8,520 nucleotides of DNA, taken from assembly GCA_016234025.1 (NCBI GenBank), contig JACQLL010000085.1, positions 1-8,520 of the forward strand. The letters are read 5' to 3'. Each line of letters starts with the position of its first letter. Within the stretch, counting starts at the first letter, position 1. The notes below the pieces were generated by a model. The model was not told the origin of the DNA and searched no databases. It saw only the letters and a list, made by a program, of their open reading frames with translations. Source of the DNA: Candidatus Pacearchaeota archaeon (GTDB taxonomy: Archaea; Nanobdellota; Nanobdellia; Pacearchaeales; GW2011-AR1). Below, one piece after another: positions 1 through 5,699 of the stretch. The position numbers and the translations under genes are program-made.

Positions 1-19
1 AGATGTGTATTAGAGACAG
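1..19 (+). other. Residual Nextera (Tn5 mosaic end) adapter
   Basis: The first 19 bases match the Tn5/Nextera mosaic end AGATGTGTATAAGAGACAG at 18 of 19 positions; the only difference is T instead of A at position 11. The match begins exactly at base 1, as expected for untrimmed library adapter left at a contig end. It should not be treated as genomic sequence. The same ten bases seen at 11-20 (tagagacaga) recur at 167-176, which may have influenced assembly. Confidence 0.85.
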
Positions 20-238
20 ATTCTTCGCAGCAAGCTGCGGGGTTTTATACCCAAATGGAGAATAAATAAAGAGATTGAAGTTCTCTAATCTTCGCTTCTC
101 ACGAAGCTTCAGAAAACCGAAAGATTAAATTGATGGACTATATCGAAGAAATATTAAATCTTTTAGTAGAGACAGAGGTTTTTTAGCAGTGGAGATTTGA
201 ATGCAGAGGATTAGACAATTAATCTCATTATAACAAAC
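20..238. other. Non-coding stretch upstream of MCM
   Basis: No open frame longer than about 18 codons is seen here. It contains a small hairpin (CGCAGC, two bases, GCTGCG at 26-39), a TATA-like element TTTATACC at 44-51, a second hairpin CTTCG/CGAAG around 92-110 and a T6 run at 179-184. TATA geometry would place a transcription start near 73 and the T run could end it, giving an RNA of about 110 nt. This is weak evidence and I do not recognise an RNA family. The stretch may equally be the tail end of a truncated upstream region. Confidence 0.3.
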
Positions 239-246
239 AATATAAA
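239..246 (+). promoter_or_regulatory. TATA box of the MCM gene
   Basis: AATATAAA; its centre lies 25.5 nt before the ATG at 268. Archaeal transcription starts about 25 nt downstream of the TATA centre, so the message should begin at or next to the start codon (leaderless). No Shine-Dalgarno motif precedes the ATG, which agrees. Confidence 0.6.
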
Positions 247-267
247 TCTCTATGGTTTAGTCTGTTA

Positions 268-2304
268 ATGGAAACTCCAAAGATAGGACAAAGAGCAAAA
301 GGAAAAAAAGAGGACTTGGTAACAGAAGCAAAAAACTTTTTTAACAACTACAAGAAAGAAATAGGCGAATCGGCAAGAGACAATGAAGGCATCGCCCGAA
401 TAAGTTTCTCGAAACTATCTGAATTTTCGCCGAGCTTATCTGACGATATTTTGGATTCGCCCGAAGAAGCGATTGCAATCTTAGAAATTGCCCTGGAGGA
501 GTTAGGTTTTCTCGAGAAGCCGAGAATACGTTTAATTGATTTACCGAAAATTTGCTTCATCGAAATCAGAAAAATACGGGCAAAAAACCTTGACAGGTTT
601 TTATGGGTCGAGGGGATTGTTAAACAAGCGTCTGATGTTAGACCGCAGGTTGTCAACGCAAAGTTCGAGTGTCCAAATTGCGGAGCTTTGCTTTCTGTCT
701 TGCAAATAGACAGAAAATTCAGAGAACCTTCGCGATGTTCGTGCGGCTGGAAAGGAACTTTCAAACTTTTGTCAAAGTCAATGGTCGACGCGCAGAGATT
801 GGTTATTGAAGAGTCGCCTGATTCTCTCGACGGAGGAGAACAACCAAGAAGGATAAATGTTTTTTTGAAAGAGGACTTGGTAGATCCGAAAATGGAAGGA
901 AGAACAACTCCCGGAAGCAAAGTTAAAATCTACGGGATTTTAAAAGAGGTTCCTGTTCCGCTTCAGACAGGAGCGATATCGACGAGATTTGATATAGCAA
1001 TAGAGGCAAACAACACGTTACCGATGGAGGAATCTTACGAGGATTTGAAAATGACTGAAGAAGATGAGAAACAGATTAAAGAACTCGCCGCTGATCCGGA
1101 TATTTTTAATAAATTATCGAAGAGCATTGCGCCAAGCATTTATGGTTTTGACTACATAAAGAAAGCAGTACTGCTTCAGTTGTTCGGAGGAGTCAGGAAA
1201 GTAAAATCAGACGGAGGTCATTCCAGAGCGGACATCCACGTTCTTTTAGTTGGTGACCCCGGCGTTGCAAAGTCGGTTTTATTAAAATACACTTCTTTGA
1301 TAGGCCCTAAAGGAAGATACGTTTCAGGAAAAGCGGCTTCTGCTGCAGGTCTGACTGCTGCGGTCGTTCGCGACGAATTTCTGCGTGGCTGGAGCTTGGA
1401 GGGCGGAGCAATGGTTCTGGCAAACAAAGGAATAATTTGCATCGACGAAATAGAAAAGATGGACGAACACGACCGCTCGACGATGCACGAAGCAATGGAG
1501 CAACAAACTGTCACAATATCGAAGGCAAACATACACGCGAGCCTGAAAGCAGAGACGACAGTCCTCGCTGCCGGAAATCCAAAACTAGGAAGGTTTGATC
1601 CTTACACTCCGGTACCTAGCCAGATAAACATTTCTCCAGCTTTATTGAGCAGGTTCGACATTATTTTTATAATCAGAGACTTGCCGAACCGCGAACAGGA
1701 CGACGCAATCGCAACACACGTTCTTGAAGAACACAAACAGGAAGTTTTCAGAGACATTATCAATCCGAAGCTCATGAAGAAATACGTTGCTTATGCCAGA
1801 CAAAAAATAAAACCTGCATTGACGGAAGAAGCGATTGAAGAAATAAAGGATTTTTACATTCGGTTAAGAAACCAGCAGGGTCGTGCCGATTCGGAGATAA
1901 GGCCAATACCTATAACGGCACGACAATTAGAGGGAATCATAAGGTTGTCAGAGGCTCACGCTAAGATGAGGCTAAACGGCAAAGTTGACAGGAAAGACGC
2001 CAGGGCGGCAATAGAACTTCTCAAAATTTCTCTTACACAAGTCGGCTTTGACGAGGAGACGCAGAGCTTTGACGTCGATAGAATCACAACGGGAATAACC
2101 GCTTCCAAGCGAGGAAAAATAATCTTAGTTAAAGAAACGCTGTCTCAACTTGAGTCGAAACTTGGAAAATTAATTCCTGTTGAAGAGATTGAGAACGCGC
2201 TGAAAGACAAAATCAGCAACGAAGAATTAGAAGATGCGCTTAATAAATTATCAAAAGAGGGGGACATTTTCAAGCCGAAGAAAGGTTTTGTGCAGAGGAT
2301 TTGA
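268..2304 (+). CDS. mcm: Archaeal MCM replicative DNA helicase
   Basis: Replicative helicase: a hexameric AAA+ ring that unwinds DNA 3'-5' at the fork using ATP. At 678 aa it has the usual archaeal MCM length and order. The N-terminal OB-fold/zinc domain carries four cysteines at C135, C138, C157 and C159. The AAA+ core has Walker A GDPGVAKS at 329-336 (K335), Walker B CIDE with D393/E394, the pre-sensor-1 hairpin with K427, sensor 1 N437 in AAGNP, the arginine finger R462 in LLSRFD and sensor 2 R552. A winged-helix domain forms roughly the last 70 residues. All catalytic residues are present and there is no intein. The ATG at 268 is supported by the TATA box 25 nt upstream and the lack of a Shine-Dalgarno. 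It is followed by the RPA unit, so two fork proteins sit together. Confidence 0.97.
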   Translation: METPKIGQRAKGKKEDLVTEAKNFFNNYKKEIGESARDNEGIARISFSKLSEFSPSLSDDILDSPEEAIAILEIALEELGFLEKPRIRLIDLPKICFIEIRKIRAKNLDRFLWVEGIVKQASDVRPQVVNAKFECPNCGALLSVLQIDRKFREPSRCSCGWKGTFKLLSKSMVDAQRLVIEESPDSLDGGEQPRRINVFLKEDLVDPKMEGRTTPGSKVKIYGILKEVPVPLQTGAISTRFDIAIEANNTLPMEESYEDLKMTEEDEKQIKELAADPDIFNKLSKSIAPSIYGFDYIKKAVLLQLFGGVRKVKSDGGHSRADIHVLLVGDPGVAKSVLLKYTSLIGPKGRYVSGKAASAAGLTAAVVRDEFLRGWSLEGGAMVLANKGIICIDEIEKMDEHDRSTMHEAMEQQTVTISKANIHASLKAETTVLAAGNPKLGRFDPYTPVPSQINISPALLSRFDIIFIIRDLPNREQDDAIATHVLEEHKQEVFRDIINPKLMKKYVAYARQKIKPALTEEAIEEIKDFYIRLRNQQGRADSEIRPIPITARQLEGIIRLSEAHAKMRLNGKVDRKDARAAIELLKISLTQVGFDEETQSFDVDRITTGITASKRGKIILVKETLSQLESKLGKLIPVEEIENALKDKISNEELEDALNKLSKEGDIFKPKKGFVQRI

Positions 2305-2323
2305 CTTTTACAACAACTAAAAA

Positions 2324-2331
2324 CTTATAAC
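2324..2331 (+). promoter_or_regulatory. TATA box of the small ORF-RPA unit
   Basis: CTTATAAC, centred 25.5 nt before the ATG at 2353, the same spacing as at MCM, aIF2-beta and the kinase. The match is to the small ORF start at 2353, not to the RPA start at 2426, which argues that the small ORF is the first gene on this message. Confidence 0.55.
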
Positions 2332-2342
2332 CTATCGATTTC

Positions 2343-2349
2343 TTTTTTT
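2343..2349 (+). terminator. T-run, probable MCM terminator
   Basis: Seven T's about 40 nt after the MCM stop, typical of the oligo-T termination signals of archaea. It lies between the TATA box at 2324 and the start at 2353, so it would end the MCM transcript without blocking the next one. Confidence 0.4.
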
Positions 2350-2352
2350 GAG

Positions 2353-2433
2353 ATGAAATTAACAAGAGAGGAAATAATTGGTTCTTTGGTAAATTATATT
2401 CAAGCAAGGTTTGACGGAGGAAAAGATGAATGA
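2353..2433 (+). CDS. 26-aa leaderless small ORF upstream of RPA
   Basis: An ATG at 2353 opens a 26-codon frame beginning MKLTREEIIGSLVNYIQ and ending in an acidic GGKDE tail. It reads as one amphipathic helix and I recognise no family. Three things support translation. A TATA box lies 25.5 nt upstream, the leaderless spacing of neighbouring genes. Its 3' end contains the Shine-Dalgarno of RPA (GGAGG, 2416-2420). Its stop overlaps the RPA start (ATG 2426, TGA 2431-2433), a typical coupling arrangement. The TREEII stretch looks like the helical start of some DNA-binding proteins, so it could be a detached N-terminal piece of an RPA subunit, a leader peptide that sets RPA levels, or a real microprotein. 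It is in a different frame from RPA; a sequencing frameshift cannot be excluded, but the RPA Shine-Dalgarno makes that less likely. Confidence 0.55.
   Translation: MKLTREEIIGSLVNYIQARFDGGKDE
2416..2420 (+). promoter_or_regulatory. Shine-Dalgarno of RPA
   Basis: GGAGG, five bases before the ATG at 2426. It decides the start: an upstream in-frame TTG at 2411 would place the motif inside the gene. It lies within the 3' end of the small ORF, consistent with translational coupling. Confidence 0.7.
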
Positions 2434-3058
2434 ACAGCTTCCCTTTCAGGAAAATAACTTTAAGAGAAAAATAGCATACAAATTTAGGATAGGGGAAGTT
2501 TTGTCAGGAAAACAGATTGTCGACAACGAGCGGCTTAAATATATAGAAGTTGGAAATGAAAAAGTTTCAAGAGTTAACCTGATTGCGAATGTCGTCGATA
2601 AATTTGTTAAGGATGGAGAGAAGAAGTTTGCCAGCATAACATTAGATGACGCAACAGGACAAATCAAACTAAAACTCTTCGGTGATGAAACTTCAAAGTT
2701 TGAGGATTTTAATCAGGGAGACACGATTTTAGTTATAGGTCTGCTAAGGTCTTGGAACAACGAGATTTATGTTACACCCGAGATTGTAAAAAAGAAAGAG
2801 CCGGTCAATCTAATCGTTAGAAAACTTGAAGTTGAATTAGCAAAACCAAAAAGTTTGGACAAAGAGAAGTTGTTTGAATTAAAAGATAAAATTCTGAACA
2901 TGGCAAAGGATGCGGAGAAAGACGGCGGCGTTGGAATTGATTCCATTATTCTCGAATTAAAAGAGCCACCCGAGCTTATTAATTCAGAAATAAAAAAACT
3001 TCTCGAAGAAGGAATGGTTTACGAACCAAGGCCAGGGAAGTTGAGATATTTGGGTTAG
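2426..3058 (+). CDS. RPA32-like single-stranded DNA-binding protein (OB fold plus winged helix)
   Basis: Binds and protects single-stranded DNA during replication and repair. The 210-aa protein has an OB fold at about residues 46-125. Its strands are visible as SRVNLIANVV, ITLDDATGQIKLKLFG and GDTILVIGLLRSWNNEIYV. A charged linker follows, then a winged-helix-like C-terminus at about 165-209 ending in LLEEGMVYEPRPGKLRYLG. This matches the euryarchaeal RPA32 / COG3390 type, where the winged helix is a protein-interaction module. No zinc finger is present. The ATG at 2426 is chosen over the TTG at 2411 because of the GGAGG five bases before it. It is co-transcribed with the 26-aa small ORF, follows MCM, and is convergent with the methyltransferase, whose stop is immediately adjacent (3058/3059). 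No RPA41 or RPA14 partner is seen in the window. Confidence 0.88.
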   Translation: MNEQLPFQENNFKRKIAYKFRIGEVLSGKQIVDNERLKYIEVGNEKVSRVNLIANVVDKFVKDGEKKFASITLDDATGQIKLKLFGDETSKFEDFNQGDTILVIGLLRSWNNEIYVTPEIVKKKEPVNLIVRKLEVELAKPKSLDKEKLFELKDKILNMAKDAEKDGGVGIDSIILELKEPPELINSEIKKLLEEGMVYEPRPGKLRYLG

Positions 3059-3673
3059 TTATTTTTTCTTGCATAAATAATCTATGAAAACTTTATTGTT
3101 TTCTGTGCGGACTCTCCAACTTTTTATTACCTTAAAATCTTTTTTTAGTAATCCTTTCATCTCCTTTTCTGTGTAAAGAGAAAACCATCTTCTCGTTCCA
3201 CTTCTGAATTCTAAAAATCCTTCACCCTTTCCTTCCTTTAACGAGATTAAGAAAAACCCTTCTTTTCTTAGTAGACCCTTTATTTTTCTGATTATCGCTG
3301 GAACTTTCGATTTTGGAACATGCAGCAGGGAGGTGTACGCCCATACAACATCAAAACTTTTCTCCGGGAGAGATAGATTCTCAAAATCCATTTTAATAGT
3401 CGACAGATTTTTTTCTTTGCATTTCTCAAGAAATTTTTCACATATATCCAGACAAAGAACCTCGTGTCCTTTGTTCTTGAAGAAAACAGCTTGATTGCCT
3501 GGACCAGCTCCAAGGTCAAGAATTTTTGATTTGTTTGGAAAAAGAAGATTTATTTGTTCCAATTTATTTTTAATAAACACGTTTTTGTAGTCCTCAAATT
3601 TTTCATCGAAATAATCTGCGAATTGATTGTAGGATTTTAGCGTTTCTTGTTTGTAATTCATTTTATCTTTCAA
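3059..3673 (-). CDS. Class I SAM-dependent methyltransferase, substrate unknown
   Basis: Transfers a methyl group from S-adenosylmethionine; the substrate cannot be read from the sequence. The 204-aa protein has the Rossmann fold of class I enzymes. Motif I is ILDLGAGPGN (51-60), followed by the acidic D76 after strand 2 that should bind the ribose. MDFENLSLPEKSFDVVWAYT (95-114) covers motifs II/III and the post-motif helix contains LLHVP. It most resembles the small Methyltransf_11/25 type acting on small molecules or tRNA bases. The start is uncertain: TTG at 3673 has a GAGAGG seven bases upstream (3681-3686) and overlaps the membrane gene by 11 nt; ATG at 3661 would give 200 aa but lacks a Shine-Dalgarno. 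I favour the TTG. It has no promoter of its own and is second in an operon with the membrane protein. It is clearly AT-rich, so transfer is possible but not shown. Confidence 0.85.
   Translation of the reverse strand: MKDKMNYKQETLKSYNQFADYFDEKFEDYKNVFIKNKLEQINLLFPNKSKILDLGAGPGNQAVFFKNKGHEVLCLDICEKFLEKCKEKNLSTIKMDFENLSLPEKSFDVVWAYTSLLHVPKSKVPAIIRKIKGLLRKEGFFLISLKEGKGEGFLEFRSGTRRWFSLYTEKEMKGLLKKDFKVIKSWRVRTENNKVFIDYLCKKK
3062..3067 (+). terminator. T-run, probable RPA terminator
   Basis: Six T's in a T-rich stretch (ttattttttctt) starting at the RPA stop and lying inside the 3' end of the convergent methyltransferase gene. Confidence 0.4.
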
Positions 3674-4265
3674 ATCCTAACCTCTCAAAGAAACTTTTCT
3701 TCTTTTTCTTATTTAATCGCAGAGCAATCCAAATCAGTATTACAAACGCAATTAACAAAAGTAAAAATCTTCCGAGATTTCCTAAGTTTTGCCAGTTGAC
3801 GATTGTCCCGTAGATTATTGCACTAATTCCTGAAGCCATGAGAGCAGAGCCGACAGGTTCGACCGAAAGGATAGAGTATCCGACTAAAAGCGTGATGATT
3901 CCGACGATAAGCGCTATCAAGAACACTACTTTGTTGTATGCGTTTCTCGCTTCGTTATATTCAAGCTGGCAAAAATTACACTCCTTAAATAAAATTTCAC
4001 AGCCGTATTCATCGTACTCATAAATCGGCTGACCCTTTTGTGAAAAACATTCTTGTTCTTGCTCTCTTAGTTGTTGAGAGAATGTGCAGCTTTGTTCGGC
4101 AGGAAGAGGTTTTACTTCGCGAGGATAAGAAACGCTGTTCTTCAAATCGCAAAAATCATCATACATTGGAGCTGATTTGTAAAATGCTCTTATCCCATTG
4201 TGAAGAAGAAACATAAAAACTATGAGGATTCCAAGACCCAAAACAATTTTTTTAAATTTAGTCAT
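3663..4265 (-). CDS. Four-helix membrane protein with cysteine-rich external loop, function unknown
   Basis: I do not recognise a family. The 200-aa protein has an N-terminal hydrophobic helix at about 7-25, a polar loop of about 85 residues, then three membrane helices at about 113-134, 137-157 and 166-184. It ends in a basic tail (KKKKK at 186-190) that should stay inside the cell. The loop between helices 1 and 2 holds six cysteines (C39, C60, C73, C89, C96, C99). If, as the basic N- and C-termini suggest, this loop is outside, these could form three disulfides. C96-x2-C99 could alternatively be half of a metal site. The ATG at 4265 is preferred to the upstream TTG at 4280. A TATA box centred at 4289.5 puts transcription start at about 4264-4265, so the TTG would not be in the message. 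It is first gene of an operon with the methyltransferase. Confidence 0.75.
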   Translation of the reverse strand: MTKFKKIVLGLGILIVFMFLLHNGIRAFYKSAPMYDDFCDLKNSVSYPREVKPLPAEQSCTFSQQLREQEQECFSQKGQPIYEYDEYGCEILFKECNFCQLEYNEARNAYNKVVFLIALIVGIITLLVGYSILSVEPVGSALMASGISAIIYGTIVNWQNLGNLGRFLLLLIAFVILIWIALRLNKKKKKSFFERLGFER

Positions 4266-4285
4266 ATGATAATTAAACAATCAGA

Positions 4286-4293
4286 TTTATAAA
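4286..4293. promoter_or_regulatory. Palindromic TATA box shared by two divergent genes
   Basis: TTTATAAA is its own reverse complement. Its centre (4289.5) lies 25.5 nt from the aIF2-beta ATG at 4315 on the plus strand and 24.5 nt from the membrane-protein ATG at 4265 on the minus strand. There is no other TATA-like element in the 49-bp gap, so a single box probably serves both leaderless transcripts. Confidence 0.6.
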
Positions 4294-4314
4294 CTTGCTT
4301 TCTTGACTAAAAAA

Positions 4315-4722
4315 ATGGAATACGAAACAATGCTTGACGAGGCGTATAAGAAGATTAAATTAGTCACCACGAGTTCTGAAAGATTTGAGATACCGAAGGT
4401 TACAGGGCACATCTCAGGAAACAATACGATAATCTCCAATATAAATCACATCGCAGGATATCTAAGAAGACCTGTTGAACATTTAACGAAGTTTCTTCAG
4501 AAAGAACTTGCCGTTTTTGGCAGGATTGACAACGGAAGACTAAGTTTAAAAACAAAATTAAACTCCGCAAAAGTAAATGAAAAAATAAGTAAATATTCAA
4601 AAGAGTTTGTCGAATGTTCTGTTTGCGGTAAGCCAGATACAGAAATTGTTTCAGAAAAAGGTATAAAGTTTAAGCATTGCCTCGCTTGCGGCGCTAAAAG
4701 TCCTGTTAAATATCATTTATAA
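4315..4722 (+). CDS. Translation initiation factor aIF2 subunit beta
   Basis: Part of the heterotrimeric aIF2 that brings Met-tRNAi to the small ribosomal subunit; the beta subunit docks on gamma. The 135-aa protein is close to the usual archaeal length of about 135-140. It has the N-terminal helix (MEYETMLDEAYKKI), a central alpha-beta domain at about 25-98 (including NHIAGYLRRPVEHLTKFLQKE) and a C-terminal zinc ribbon with C101-x2-C104 and C122-x2-C125. ATG 4315 is chosen over a TTG at 4303: the TATA centre is 25.5 nt before it, and archaeal homologues begin with this sequence. Its stop overlaps the DUF424 start (TAATG at 4720-4724), so the two are translated together. The alpha and gamma subunits are not in the window. 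Confidence 0.95.
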   Translation: MEYETMLDEAYKKIKLVTTSSERFEIPKVTGHISGNNTIISNINHIAGYLRRPVEHLTKFLQKELAVFGRIDNGRLSLKTKLNSAKVNEKISKYSKEFVECSVCGKPDTEIVSEKGIKFKHCLACGAKSPVKYHL

Positions 4723-5018
4723 TGAGAATAAAAATCCATGAATCATATAGAAATGTCGTCGCGCTTTGCGATACAGAAATCTTAGGAAAAAAATTTGAGG
4801 AGGGGAAGATGCAGTTGGATGTAAGAGAAAGTTTTTTTAATGGAGATGAAATCGGGGAAGAAGAAGCAAAAAAAATGCTGGAGCAACAGGCGAAAAATGA
4901 CGCGACTTTCAATATCGTCGGAGAAAAGTCGACGAAGCTCGCTCTTTCTTTAGGGATAATCTCATCGGAAAATATAATTAAAATACAGGGAATTCCGCTC
5001 GCCCTTGTTTTGCTGTAA
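4722..5018 (+). CDS. DUF424 family protein
   Basis: A 98-aa protein of the conserved archaeal DUF424 family, which has no established function. The family signature is visible: an N-terminal strand with MRIKIHESYRNVVALCD, then GKKFEEGKMQLDVRESFFNG, a helical EEEAKKMLEQQAKNDATFNIVGEKSTKLALSLGI segment whose parts lie at about 46-80, and a hydrophobic C-terminal strand (IQGIPLALVLL). It is soluble with no metal or catalytic motif I can point to. The start overlaps the aIF2-beta stop by one base and has no Shine-Dalgarno, so it depends on translational coupling. Its position directly after aIF2-beta suggests a role in translation initiation or tRNA handling, but that is inferred from context only. 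Confidence 0.85.
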   Translation: MRIKIHESYRNVVALCDTEILGKKFEEGKMQLDVRESFFNGDEIGEEEAKKMLEQQAKNDATFNIVGEKSTKLALSLGIISSENIIKIQGIPLALVLL

Positions 5019-5021
5019 AAC

Positions 5022-5029
5022 TTTATAAA
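5022..5029 (+). promoter_or_regulatory. TATA box of the KH protein gene
   Basis: TTTATAAA centred 24.5 nt before the ATG at 5050, predicting a leaderless message. It starts three bases after the DUF424 stop, so the KH gene has its own promoter despite its short distance from the aIF2-beta/DUF424 operon. Confidence 0.6.
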
Positions 5030-5049
5030 CTTTTTATCTATCTTTAATT

Positions 5050-5535
5050 ATGATAATAAAATCAAAAAAAATCAGAGAAGCAAAAAAACGAAAAGATGAA
5101 CTTGAAAAAAAGTTAAATGTCAAAATTAAATTCATAAAAGGAGGAGTCGAAGTTGAGGGAAGCTCCCTTGACGAATATGTTGCTTCAATTGTGTTTGATG
5201 CTATTAATTTTGGCTTCTCTGTTAAAAAAGCATTAATACTAAAAGATGAGGAGAAAATGTTTCGAAAAGTTCATATCAGGGAACACACAAAACGGAACTT
5301 AAAAGATATTAGGGGAAGAGTTATAGGAACCAAAGGAAAAACTCGAAGAACGATCTCCGAAATAGCAGGATGCGAGATTATCGTCGGTGAAAGTGAAATA
5401 GGCATCATTGGCGATGCCGAGTCAGTTCTTGAAGCTGAAACAGCTATAATTAATATTATAAGAGGTGCGAAGCAGGCAAACGCGTACAAATATTTACAAA
5501 AAATAAACAGGAACAAAAAAGAAAGAGTATTTTAA
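5050..5535 (+). CDS. Dim2/Pno1-like KH-domain RNA-binding protein
   Basis: An RNA-binding protein of the archaeal Dim2/Pno1 (aDim2) type, which binds the 3' region of pre-16S/16S rRNA during 30S maturation. The 161-aa protein has two KH modules. The first, about 22-75, lacks the GxxG loop, as is typical of this family. The second, about 76-140, has the conserved IRGRVIGTKGKTRRTISEIAG with the RNA-gripping GTKG at 93-96. A basic tail (QKINRNKKERVF) closes the protein. The N-terminus is a lysine-rich helix. It sits just after aIF2-beta and DUF424 but with its own TATA box. Archaeal Dim2 has been reported to bind aIF2-alpha, which makes this neighbourhood functionally sensible. Convergent with the 25-aa basic protein downstream. 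Confidence 0.9.
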   Translation: MIIKSKKIREAKKRKDELEKKLNVKIKFIKGGVEVEGSSLDEYVASIVFDAINFGFSVKKALILKDEEKMFRKVHIREHTKRNLKDIRGRVIGTKGKTRRTISEIAGCEIIVGESEIGIIGDAESVLEAETAIINIIRGAKQANAYKYLQKINRNKKERVF

Positions 5536-5569
5536 TTTAAACTAAAAACAAATAAAAAGTTAAGAAGTT

Positions 5570-5647
5570 TTATCTCCTCTTTTTTTTCTTAGCTGCTTTC
5601 TTTCTTGTTGTTTTTCTCTTAGCTGCTTTCTTTCTTTTTGCAGGCAT
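5570..5647 (-). CDS. 25-aa Lys/Arg/Ala-rich basic microprotein
   Basis: A very short gene on the minus strand. It begins MPAKRKKAAKRKTTRKKAA and ends in KKKKRR; 16 of 25 residues are Lys or Arg, with five Ala, two Thr and one Pro. The motif RKKAAK occurs twice ten residues apart, mirrored by a 20-nt exact direct repeat at 5587-5606 and 5617-5636. The start is well supported: GAGGTG at 5655-5660 is seven bases before the ATG, and a TATA box at 5692-5699 predicts a start near 5670, giving a 23-nt leader. No acidic residue is present, so it should bind nucleic acid. It could be a chromatin-compacting tail peptide like histone H1/Hc1, or an eL41-like ribosomal peptide, which has the same length and similar charge but a different sequence. 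Neither is shown. Confidence 0.65.
   Translation of the reverse strand: MPAKRKKAAKRKTTRKKAAKKKKRR
5580..5587 (+). terminator. T-run, probable KH gene terminator
   Basis: Eight T's 45 nt after the KH stop. They lie antisense to the lysine codons of the 25-aa basic gene, so the two convergent transcripts probably overlap here. Confidence 0.35.
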
Positions 5648-5654
5648 TATGTTT

Positions 5655-5660
5655 CACCTC
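5655..5660 (-). promoter_or_regulatory. Shine-Dalgarno of the 25-aa basic protein
   Basis: GAGGTG on the minus strand, seven bases before the ATG at 5647. It is one of few clear Shine-Dalgarno motifs in the window and decides that this short frame is a gene. Confidence 0.65.
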
Positions 5661-5691
5661 TTTTAATTCTCTAACAAGAAAGGATTTTTTG

Positions 5692-5699
5692 TTTATAAA
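5692..5699. promoter_or_regulatory. Palindromic TATA box upstream of the basic microprotein
   Basis: TTTATAAA, symmetrical. On the minus strand it predicts transcription from about 5670 into the 25-aa gene with a 23-nt leader. On the plus strand it would start transcription at about 5721, just before a pair of hairpins (5731-5783). The minus-strand role is the better supported. Confidence 0.5.

Noticed and set aside
1..19. Genuine Tn5-type transposon end
   Set aside because: It is the engineered mosaic-end sequence used in library preparation, located exactly at the edge, with no transposase or target-site duplication.
133..186. 17-codon frame upstream of MCM (starting MDYIEEI)
   Set aside because: It has no TATA box at the leaderless distance and no Shine-Dalgarno, unlike the two tiny genes that are accepted.
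348..920. 190-codon open frame on the minus strand inside MCM
   Set aside because: It lies opposite a fully conserved MCM coding region, has no promoter or Shine-Dalgarno, and its protein shows no recognisable motif. It is a frame shadow.
4266..4280. TTG start extending the membrane protein by five residues
   Set aside because: It is only about 10 nt from the TATA centre, so it would not be contained in the transcript.
4303..4314. TTG start extending aIF2-beta by four residues
   Set aside because: The TATA box at 4286-4293 places transcription start at about 4315, downstream of the TTG. Homologues start at the ATG.
5587..5636. 20-nt direct repeat read as a CRISPR or other repeat array
   Set aside because: There are just two copies with a 10-nt gap, and they encode the repeated RKKAAK of the small basic protein.
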